Translations under genes and position numbers: made by a program | NCBI RefSeq assembly: GCF_900116495.1 | Contig: NZ_FPAY01000009.1 | Location: forward strand, 62,001-126,000 | DNA from: Arthrobacter sp. ov118 | GTDB lineage: Bacteria; Actinomycetota; Actinomycetes; Actinomycetales; Micrococcaceae | Length of the DNA stretch: 64,000 nt | Direction of reading: 5' to 3' | Notes under the pieces: generated by a model | Seen by the model: the letters and a program-made list of their open reading frames with translations, nothing else | Told to the model about the DNA's origin: nothing | Databases searched by the model: none | Shown here: one piece after another, positions 57,565-64,000 of the stretch | Numbering within the stretch: the stretch's first letter is position 1 | How the letters are laid out: each line of letters starts with the position of its first letter

Positions 57565-57623
57565 CCCGGCCGGGTAGAGCCCGAGCTCGCGTCCGCCCTT
57601 CAGAGCCAACCAAAAGGACCCGT

Positions 57624-58387
57624 ATGAATGCCCCAGCCCTGCCCGCCCTCGCGGTGGACGGCCTCGGTCTGCAGATCGGCGGTGCGCGCATCCTCCAGGA
57701 TGTGAGCTTCGCGGTCGGCGCCGGCGAAATGATCGGCGTCATCGGCCCCAACGGGGCCGGCAAGACCACCTTGTTCAACCTGATTTCCGGCGTGATGCGG
57801 CCCACCGCGGGGCGCATTGAGCTGAACGGCAGGGAGATCACAGCCGCGCCGATCCACCGCCGGGCCCGTGCGGGGCTGGGCCGGACCTTCCAGACCTCCA
57901 ACCTGTTTCCGCGGCTTACTGTGCTGGAAACGTCCGGCTCGCCGCCCAGGCGAAACTCGGTGGCAGCTTCAGTGTCTTGCGCTTCCCTTCGGCGACAGAT
58001 GATGCCACGCGGATCGCGCTCGGCACCATCGCGGAGGTCGGTCTCACCGGCAAGCTCACGACGGCGGCCGGCGACCTCTCGCACGGCGAGAAACGCAAGG
58101 TGGAGATCGCCGTGCTGCTGGCGACGGATCCCGCCGTCGTGCTGCTCGATGAACCGATGGCCGGGGTGGCGTCGGGGGACGTCCCGTCCCTCACCGCGAT
58201 CATCGCAGGATTGCACCGTGACCGCGGCTGCACCGTCATGATGGTGGAGCATCACATGGACGTTGTGCTGGGCCTCGTGGACCGGGTGGCCGTGATGCAC
58301 CACGGCAGCCTGCTGGCCCTGGACAGCCCCGACGCCGTGATGGCGGACCCCACCGTGCAAAGCGCCTACCTCGGAGAACCCGTATGA
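57624..58387 (+). pseudogene. livG: LivG-type ABC transporter ATPase, interrupted by a one-base frameshift
   Basis: ATP-binding subunit partner of livF. The 5' frame (57624 to about 57929) encodes Walker A GPNGAGKTTLFNLISG and the Q-loop part RTFQTSNLFPRLTVLE; from there the reading continues only in another frame, with the signature LSHGEKRKVEIA, Walker B VVLLDEPMAGV and the H-loop VEHHMDV. At 57924-57931 the sequence reads CTGGAAACG where CTGGAAAACG would keep a family-like LTVLENVRLAAQAKL. One A is thus missing from an A-run; restoring it gives 254 codons, a normal LivG. The 5' frame as read runs on to a stop at 58241. Either a sequencing/assembly error or a true inactivating indel. Confidence 0.9.
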
Positions 58388-59181
58388 GCACCACAGCCGA
58401 ACACCGCGCCACCGAAGTCCCGCCCATCCTGAGGGTGGAGGGCCTCAACGCCACGATCGCGGGCCAGCAGGTGGTGGAGGACGTGTCGTTCACCGTCCCG
58501 GCAACCGGGATCACCGCGTTGCTGGGCCGCAACGGCGTCGGGAAGACCAGTACCATCAAGGCCATCATCGGCCTGATAGACCGCGCCGGCGTGGTGGAAC
58601 TGGACGGCGAGCGGATCGAGAAGGAAGCCACGTTCAAGATCATTCGCAGCGGCGTGGGCTACGTCCCGGAGGACCGGGAGGTCTTCTCCAAACTCACTGT
58701 CGCGGAGAACCTCCGGCTCGCCGAACGTGACGCCGCGCCCCGCCGGCAGCTGGTCGAGGAGCTCTTCCCGGACCTGCTGGCCCGCTCCGCCCAGATGGCC
58801 GGAACGCTTTCCGGCGGGCAGCAGCAGATGGTCTCGCTGGCCCGCGCCCTGCTGAACACCAACAAGATCCTGCTGGTCGATGAGCCCACCAAAGGCCTCG
58901 CTCCCAAAATCGTCGGCGAGGTGGCCGAGACCCTGGCCGAAGCGGCGAAGACCGTACCCATCCTGCTCGTCGAGCAGAACCTGCACGTCGTCGGCCAGCT
59001 TGCCGAGGGCGCCGTGGTGCTGTCCGGCGGACGCGTGGTCCACACCGGCCCGGCCCGGGACTTCCTCGAGGACGCCGGGCTGATCCAGCGGCATCTGGGT
59101 GTGTCCACCGACTCCGGCCCTGCCGGAGAACTTGCCGGAAAACCTGCCGGACAACCAGTCGAGAAAGGCGCTGCCCTGTGA
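58384..59181 (+). CDS. livF: LivF-type ABC transporter ATPase
   Basis: 265-aa ATPase subunit, pairing with LivG. Walker A GRNGVGKTSTIKAIIG, Q-loop region VPEDREVFSKLTVAENL, signature LSGGQQQMVSLARALL, Walker B KILLVDEPTKGLAPKI and the H-loop LLVEQNLHVVG are all intact. The C-terminal tail (GELAGKPAGQPVEKGAAL) is low complexity. It overlaps livG and livH by 4 bases each. Confidence 0.93.
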   Translation: MSTTAEHRATEVPPILRVEGLNATIAGQQVVEDVSFTVPATGITALLGRNGVGKTSTIKAIIGLIDRAGVVELDGERIEKEATFKIIRSGVGYVPEDREVFSKLTVAENLRLAERDAAPRRQLVEELFPDLLARSAQMAGTLSGGQQQMVSLARALLNTNKILLVDEPTKGLAPKIVGEVAETLAEAAKTVPILLVEQNLHVVGQLAEGAVVLSGGRVVHTGPARDFLEDAGLIQRHLGVSTDSGPAGELAGKPAGQPVEKGAAL

Positions 59182-60053
59182 GCACCGTCGTGCTGCTGAT
59201 GTTCACCGGCCTCGGCCTCGGTGCACTGTACTTCCTCGTGGCCGCCGGGCTGTCCCTGATCTACGGTCTGATGGGCGTGCTCAACTTCGCGCACGGCGCC
59301 TTCCTGACGCTGGGTGCCTTCGCCGGCTGGGAAATCGCCCGCCGCGCGGGCTCCGACAACTGGGGAACCTTCCTGTTGTCCCTCGTGATCGGGGCCGCCG
59401 CGGGAGCCGCCTTTGCTGCCTTCACGGAGTTCGTCCTCATCCGGCGGCTGTACCAGCGGCACATCGAACAGGTCCTCGTCACAGTGGGTCTCGCACTCGC
59501 GGCAGTGGCCCTTTTCGATGGCATCTGGGGCACCGACCCGGTGTTCATCCAGGGTCCGGCCTGGTTCAAGGACACCACCGAAATCCTCGGCGCCCGGATT
59601 CCCAATGACCGCTTCGTCTGCATCGTCGCGGCCGTCATGGTGCTGCTGGCCCTGGTGTTCTTCCTGAAGAAGACCCGCTACGGCATGATCATCCGCGCCG
59701 GCGTCGAAAACCGGTCCATGGTCACCGCCCTCGGGATCGACGTGCGCAAAGCCTTCACCCTCGTCTTTACCATCGGAGGGGCGGCGGCGGGCCTCGGCGG
59801 TGTCCTCGCCTCGCACTACTTCGGCTACGTTTCACCCATGCTCGGCGGGTCGCTGCTGATCTTCGCCTTCATTGTCACGGTGATCGGCGGGCTCGGTTCG
59901 CTGACCGGGGCGGCCATCGCCGCCGTCGCCGTCGCCGTCCTGCAGCAGTTCGCGAACTTCTATCTGGGCGGCACCGGTGACTTCGTCGTGGTGCTTGCGC
60001 TGGCGCTCGTGCTGCTGTTCCGTCCCACCGGCCTGCTCGGGAGAACCTCATGA
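59178..60053 (+). CDS. livH: LivH-type ABC transporter permease
   Basis: 291-aa permease with about eight membrane helices. GLSLIYGLMGVLNFAHGAFLTLGAFAGW is the diagnostic LivH N-terminal motif; GMIIRAGVENRSMVTALGIDVRKAFTLVFTIGGAAAGLGGVL is the cytoplasmic loop that contacts the ATPases. Overlaps livF and livM by 4 bases. Confidence 0.93.
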   Translation: MSTVVLLMFTGLGLGALYFLVAAGLSLIYGLMGVLNFAHGAFLTLGAFAGWEIARRAGSDNWGTFLLSLVIGAAAGAAFAAFTEFVLIRRLYQRHIEQVLVTVGLALAAVALFDGIWGTDPVFIQGPAWFKDTTEILGARIPNDRFVCIVAAVMVLLALVFFLKKTRYGMIIRAGVENRSMVTALGIDVRKAFTLVFTIGGAAAGLGGVLASHYFGYVSPMLGGSLLIFAFIVTVIGGLGSLTGAAIAAVAVAVLQQFANFYLGGTGDFVVVLALALVLLFRPTGLLGRTS

Positions 60054-61285
60054 CCACCGACACCGATACCAACAGCTCCGGAGGACCCGCCTCCGACGGC
60101 GGTGCCACCCCCCGTCCGGGGAAAAACAGGACGCGGAAGCACGACGCCCGGGAGCCGGGCGGTGACCCCGGCGTTCGGCGCCCCGCCATCACCGGCCGCC
60201 GCCTCACGATGTGGGCGGCGGGCCTGGCCGGGGTGCTGCTCCTGGTACTGCTGCCGCTGCTGAATATCTCACTGCCCGGCATGCTGCCCGGCCCCAGCTA
60301 CACGCCCGGGTCCTTGCAGTTGCTGGCCATGTGCATGCTGATGGCAGCCGCAGCCCTGACCTACCACCTGCTCCTTGGCGTGGCCGGGCTGCTGTCCTTC
60401 GGGCACGCGCTTTATTTCGGCGCCGGCGTCTACGGCCTCGCGGTCATCCTGCAGAATATGGACATTCCGCTGCTGCCGGCGATGGGGCTGACCCTGCTGA
60501 TCGTCATTGTGCTGGCCCACGTGGTGGGCAGCATCAGCCTGCGTGTCAGCGGCATCCCCTTCGCTATGGTCACGCTAGCCTTCGCCCAGGCCGGCTCGGT
60601 CATCGTGGGGCGTAACCCGGACGGCAGGACTGGCGGCGACGAGGGCCTGACGCTGCGCACCGACAACCTGCCCGACTTCCTGGTCGGCGTCGTCAACACC
60701 CGCAACCTGTACTGGCTAGCCTTGGCTGTGCTCGTGGCTGTGTTCGTGATCGTCACCTGGGTGCAGTCCTCCCGGGCCGGGCACGCCGCGGCGGCCGTCC
60801 GTGAGAACGAACTGCGCGTCCGTGTCCTGGGCCTTCAGCCGTACCTTGTGAAGCTGCTGATTTTCGTTCTGTCCGCGGTCCTGGTCTGCGTGATCGGCAT
60901 GGTCTTTCTGCTGCTGCAAAGCGGAGCCGTTCCCCGGGCCATCTCCTCGGACCTCACCATCACGCTGCTCGTGATGGTGGTCCTGGGCGGCGTCGGCTCG
61001 CGCTGGGGCGCCGTGATCGGCGGCGTGTTCTACACGGTCCTTGACCAGCGTCTGACGGCGCTGGCCAATTCCGAGGCCGTCAAGTCCCTCCCCGATGTCC
61101 TGCGGGTACCGTTGTCTGAGCCGTTGTTCATCCTCGGCACGCTGTTCATCCTGGTGGTGCTGTTCCTGCCCGGCGGCGTAACTGGAACCGCCGAGCGGCT
61201 GGCGCAGCGACGTCGTCGCGGCAACCGGCGTGCCGGCAACCAGGGCGCCGAAACGCCCCGCGACATCCTGGAGGACGCAGCATGA
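60050..61285 (+). CDS. livM: LivM-type ABC transporter permease
   Basis: 411-aa permease. The first 55 residues are polar and basic (GGPASDGGATPRPGKNRTRKHDAREPGGDPG), longer than usual, then about ten hydrophobic segments. LGVAGLLSFGHALYFGAGVYGLAVILQNM is the LivM hallmark, and RENELRVRVLGLQPYLVKLLIFVLSAVLVCVIGMVF is the ATPase-coupling loop. The C-terminus is again hydrophilic (AERLAQRRRRGNRRAGNQGA). Overlaps both neighbours by 4 bases. Confidence 0.92.
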   Translation: MTTDTDTNSSGGPASDGGATPRPGKNRTRKHDAREPGGDPGVRRPAITGRRLTMWAAGLAGVLLLVLLPLLNISLPGMLPGPSYTPGSLQLLAMCMLMAAAALTYHLLLGVAGLLSFGHALYFGAGVYGLAVILQNMDIPLLPAMGLTLLIVIVLAHVVGSISLRVSGIPFAMVTLAFAQAGSVIVGRNPDGRTGGDEGLTLRTDNLPDFLVGVVNTRNLYWLALAVLVAVFVIVTWVQSSRAGHAAAAVRENELRVRVLGLQPYLVKLLIFVLSAVLVCVIGMVFLLLQSGAVPRAISSDLTITLLVMVVLGGVGSRWGAVIGGVFYTVLDQRLTALANSEAVKSLPDVLRVPLSEPLFILGTLFILVVLFLPGGVTGTAERLAQRRRRGNRRAGNQGAETPRDILEDAA

Positions 61286-62958
61286 GCAACACAACCGGCC
61301 CCGGCCGCCCGGACGGCCTGCACACTCTGGGCCGCTGGACCACCGACCGCAGCCTCGCCACCCCGCACCGCGTCGCCATCGACGACCGCGGCTGCACCCT
61401 GCTCTACAGCGAGCTGGAACGCCGCGCCGCTGCCTTGGCCGCCGGGTTCCGGGCCGCCGGTTACGGGATCGGGGACCGGATCGCCACGTTGACCGGCAAC
61501 AGTTCGGACCACGTGGTGGCCTTCTTCGCCTGCGCCAAGGCCGGATTGGTCCTGGTTCCGCTGTCCTGGCGGCTCTCACCCCGGGAGCTCTCTGCCCAGT
61601 TGGAGCTCGCCGAGCCCCAGCTGCTGCTGGTGGAAGGCGAACTCGACACCCTGGCTGCCGCGGCGTGCGCGCTGCTGCCGCACCGGCCCCGGACCGCGGC
61701 CCTCGGACCTGGCGGCGTCGAAAAGTCTGTGCCGCCGCCTTCACGCGTTCGGCCGGCAGCGCCGGGCAGGGCGGAGCATTCCCGCCGGGAAGTGCACGAC
61801 GACGACGCGCTGCTGATGATTTTCACCTCCGGCACCGAGGGTGCCAGCAAGGCCGCCGTCCTTACCCACGCCAACTGCTTCTGGAACAACCTGTCGCTCT
61901 CCCGGACTCTCGACATGGGCAGCAGTGACGTGGTGCTCGCCGTGCTGCCTCAGTTCCACGTGGGCGGCTGGAACATTCAGCCGCTGCTGGCCTGGTGGGT
62001 CGGGGCCACCGTGGTGCTGGAACGCGGTTTCGATCCCGGCCGCGTCCTGCAGCTCATCGCGGAGCGCGGCGTGACAATGCTGATGGGAGTTCCCACCCAG
62101 TACTTGATGCTGGCCGAACACCCGGACTTTGCCCATGCCGAGCTGGGCAGCCTGCGCCAGGCGGTGGTGGGCGGGGCGCCGATGCCGGCGCCGCTGCTGC
62201 GGATCTGGCACCGCCGTGGGGTGGCCCTGAGCCAGGGTTACGGACTGACCGAGGCGTCCCCGAATGTGCTGTGTCTGCCGAACGATGACGCCGAACGGAT
62301 GGTCGGCTATTCGGGCAAGCCGTACCCGCACGTCGCCGTCGCCGTGGCGGATCCCGTCACCGGGGAAATCCTGGACGGCGCCGCCAGCGGCGAGCTGCTG
62401 GTGGGGGGCCCGGGGGTGTTCGCCGGTTATTTCCGCGACCCCGCCGCCACGGCGGCCGTCCTCGTCGACGGCTGGCTGCGCACCGGCGACCTCGTAGAGC
62501 GCGACGCCGAGGGGTACATCAAGGTGGTGGACCGGCTCAAGGACATCTACATCTCCGGCGGCGAGAACGTGGCCCCCGCCGAGGTCGAGGCCGCCCTGCT
62601 GGCGCACCCCGCGGTGGCGCAGGCCGCCGTCGTCGGGGTGGAGGACGCGCACTGGGGCGAAAGCGGCATGGCATTCGTGGTGGTCCGGCCCGGCATGGCC
62701 ACGGACGAGCAGGAACTGCTGGAGCACTGCGCCTCCCGGCTGGCCCGCTTCAAGGTCCCGACAGGGGTCGAAATGGTCCCGGCGCTGCCCCGCACGGCAC
62801 TGAACAAGGTGCTCCGCGCCAAGCTGCGCGAAGAACTGGCCGGACGTGAACCGGCAGTACGTGAACTTGCAGTACGTGAACTTGCAGTACGCGAGCCGGC
62901 CGGAACTGCCGGGCGGGCTTCGTCGCAGCGCTCTCCCGCGGCGGGGGAGCGGGAGTGA
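61282..62958 (+). CDS. Acyl-CoA synthetase (AMP-binding family)
   Basis: 558-aa adenylate-forming enzyme that activates a carboxylic acid to its CoA thioester. P-loop MIFTSGTEGASKAAVLTH, A5 motif GYGLTEASPNVL, A7 WLRTGDLVERDAEGYIKVVDRLKDIYISGGENV, and the catalytic C-terminal lysine in LPRTALNKVLR. Its place in the liv operon suggests it acts on the imported carboxylate, perhaps an aromatic or branched acid. A 15-bp tandem repeat codes the R-E-x-A-V units near the C-terminus (62845-62904). Overlaps livM and the TetR gene by 4 bases. Confidence 0.9.
   Translation: MSNTTGPGRPDGLHTLGRWTTDRSLATPHRVAIDDRGCTLLYSELERRAAALAAGFRAAGYGIGDRIATLTGNSSDHVVAFFACAKAGLVLVPLSWRLSPRELSAQLELAEPQLLLVEGELDTLAAAACALLPHRPRTAALGPGGVEKSVPPPSRVRPAAPGRAEHSRREVHDDDALLMIFTSGTEGASKAAVLTHANCFWNNLSLSRTLDMGSSDVVLAVLPQFHVGGWNIQPLLAWWVGATVVLERGFDPGRVLQLIAERGVTMLMGVPTQYLMLAEHPDFAHAELGSLRQAVVGGAPMPAPLLRIWHRRGVALSQGYGLTEASPNVLCLPNDDAERMVGYSGKPYPHVAVAVADPVTGEILDGAASGELLVGGPGVFAGYFRDPAATAAVLVDGWLRTGDLVERDAEGYIKVVDRLKDIYISGGENVAPAEVEAALLAHPAVAQAAVVGVEDAHWGESGMAFVVVRPGMATDEQELLEHCASRLARFKVPTGVEMVPALPRTALNKVLRAKLREELAGREPAVRELAVRELAVREPAGTAGRASSQRSPAAGERE
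62845..62904 (+). repeat. Four 15-bp tandem copies at the acyl-CoA synthetase 3' end
   Basis: CGTGAACCGGCAGTA (62845), CGTGAACTTGCAGTA (62860 and 62875) and the diverged CGCGAGCCGGCCGGA (62890) encode REPAV, RELAV, RELAV and REPAG in the tail after the last conserved motif. Confidence 0.92.
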
Positions 62959-63632
62959 GCGCGGCACCGCGCACCGCACGGGGCACGCGCACCCGGGCCA
63001 AACTGCTCGAGGCAGCGGAGTCGGTCTTCGCTTCGGTGGGCTATCACGAGGCCTCGATCGTCAAGATCACCGAGGCGGCCGGCGTCGGCCTCGGCACGTT
63101 CTACCTGTACTTCGACGGCAAGCAGTCCATCTTCGATGAAGTGGTCGAGGACCTGAACCGGCGAGTCCGGCACGCCATGACCGACGCCGCCAGAAGCGCC
63201 GGCACCCGGCTAGAGGCGGAACGGGCTGGCTTCCGGGCCTTCTTCCGCTTCACCGCCCAGCACCCCGCCCTGTACCGGATAGTCCGCCAGGCCGAATTCG
63301 TCTCGCCCGGCGCCTTGCGGCTGCACTACACGCGGATCGTCAACGGCTACATCGAAGGCTTGAAGGCGGCCCAGCTCACCGGCGAGGTCCGGGAGATGGA
63401 TCCCACCGTGGCCGCCTGGGCCCTGATGGGCATCGGCGAGCTGATCGGCATGCGCTGGGTCCTTTGGGACGAGGAAGGCGCCGAACCTGCCGCCGGAGCC
63501 CGGCCGGAGGTACCCGAAGAGGTCTTTGAGGAAATGATGCAGTTCATCGAACGGGCCCTTGCGCCCAGCCCCGGCTCTGCCCCCGCCACGACCGCGAACC
63601 CCACCCCGCCCCAGGAAGGGACAGCCTCATGA
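62955..63632 (+). CDS. TetR-family transcriptional regulator
   Basis: 225-aa TetR protein. HTH domain (about 10-56): RTRAKLLEAAESVFASVGYHEASIVKITEAAGVGLGTFYLYFDGKQSIFDE. The C-terminal domain contains FRAFFRFTAQHPALYRIVRQAEFVSPGALRLHYTRIVNGY, similar to regulators of fatty-acyl or aromatic-acid operons; a Pro/Ala-rich tail ends the protein. The GTG at 62955 overlaps the synthetase stop. Probably controls this operon through the inverted repeat at 56291-56310, responding to the imported compound or its CoA ester. Confidence 0.9.
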   Translation: MSAAPRTARGTRTRAKLLEAAESVFASVGYHEASIVKITEAAGVGLGTFYLYFDGKQSIFDEVVEDLNRRVRHAMTDAARSAGTRLEAERAGFRAFFRFTAQHPALYRIVRQAEFVSPGALRLHYTRIVNGYIEGLKAAQLTGEVREMDPTVAAWALMGIGELIGMRWVLWDEEGAEPAAGARPEVPEEVFEEMMQFIERALAPSPGSAPATTANPTPPQEGTAS

Positions 63633-64000
63633 CCCAGACAACCAGCCAGGACACTTACCGCACCGCCGAAGTCGCGGTCCGTGGCGGCACGCTCCACACC
63701 GGCATCTGGGGCCCAACGGATCCCGACGCCCCGACCATCCTCGCCGTCCACGGCGTCACCGCATCGCACAAGGCCTGGCCGTACTTGGCCGCGGCCCTGC
63801 CCGAGGTGCGGATCATCGCCCCGGACCTTCGCGGGCGCGGCCGCAGCAACTCGCTGCCGGCGCCGTATGGCATGACCTCGCACGCGGAAGACCTCGCGGC
63901 CGTGCTCGCGGAGCTGGCCCCGGGGCCAGTCGTCGTGGTGGGTCACTCGATGGGCGGCTTCGCCTCCCTCGTCCTCGCCAACCTGTTTCCGGAGCGCGTC
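63629..64000 (+). CDS. Alpha/beta hydrolase (3' end beyond window)
   Basis: The first 124 residues of an alpha/beta-fold hydrolase. The strand-loop ILAVHGVTASHKAWPYLAAALPEVRIIAPDLRGRGRSNSL is followed by the nucleophile elbow VVVVGHSMGGFASLVLA (Ser). The catalytic Asp and His lie outside the window. The ATG at 63629 overlaps the TetR stop. Its coupling to uptake and CoA-ligase genes suggests ester or ring-fission-product hydrolysis of the same compound. Confidence 0.88.
   Translation, partial: MTQTTSQDTYRTAEVAVRGGTLHTGIWGPTDPDAPTILAVHGVTASHKAWPYLAAALPEVRIIAPDLRGRGRSNSLPAPYGMTSHAEDLAAVLAELAPGPVVVVGHSMGGFASLVLANLFPERV

Noticed and set aside
57624..58387. Programmed ribosomal frameshifting in livG
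   Set aside because: GGAAACG is a weak slippery context with no obvious downstream pseudoknot, and intact LivG genes normally need no frameshift; a simple deletion or sequencing error explains it better.

Overview
The window is a 64 kb piece of a high-GC actinobacterial chromosome. Gene content, frequent GTG starts, ATGA/GTGA start-stop overlaps, apparent leaderless starts and the conserved rimP-nusA-ylxR-infB-rbfA-truB-ribF-rpsO-pnp backbone all fit the Micrococcaceae (Arthrobacter/Pseudarthrobacter-like). This assignment comes from reading protein sequences, not from a search.

Region 1 (1-11.3 kb) is a branched-chain (leucine) catabolic cluster: the end of a branched-chain 2-oxoacid dehydrogenase operon (E1-beta, E2), a divergent TetR regulator with two matching inverted repeats in the divergent promoter, then a seven-gene operon: acyl-CoA carboxylase beta and alpha, acyl-CoA dehydrogenase, 3-oxoacid CoA-transferase A and B, a MaoC-type hydratase and a CitE-like lyase. 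The set resembles the Rv2495c-Rv2506 region of Mycobacterium tuberculosis.

Region 2 (11.4-17.5 kb) is a tripartite tricarboxylate transporter (tctCBA plus a UspA-like gene) diverging from a CitA/DcuS-type sensor kinase and its response regulator.

Region 3 (17.5-34.1 kb) carries MEP-pathway and envelope genes (dxr, the M50 site-2 protease, ispG), a SatD-family gene with a membrane partner, a YciI protein, a GNAT protein whose stop codon lies in a 17-bp tandem repeat, proS, a TauE-type permease, a PLP decarboxylase, a phosphotransferase, a VIT-type protein and a DUF4439-like protein, then rimP and nusA.

Region 4 (34.1-55.6 kb) is the translation/RNA backbone (ylxR, infB, rbfA, truB, ribF, rpsO, pnp, M16 peptidase), interrupted by accessory blocks: a beta-propeller protein, an aminotransferase, small membrane proteins, a NUDIX hydrolase, a DUF222/HNH protein, a lipoprotein, a DUF937 protein and kynA-kynU. 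A compact palindromic element sits between infB and rbfA.

Region 5 (56.2-64 kb) is a tightly overlapping operon behind a near-consensus promoter with a 20-bp inverted repeat at the expected transcription start: a Liv-type ABC transporter, an acyl-CoA synthetase, a TetR regulator and the start of an alpha/beta hydrolase. The ATPase gene livG carries a one-base frameshift.

No rRNA, tRNA, CRISPR array, transposase, integrase or prophage was recognised. The best leads are the livG frameshift, the liv promoter/operator, the two TetR operators, the infB-rbfA palindromic element, the SatD promoter, a series of eight apparent leaderless starts, and tandem repeats whose unit is a multiple of three inside genes but 17 bp where it runs past a stop codon.
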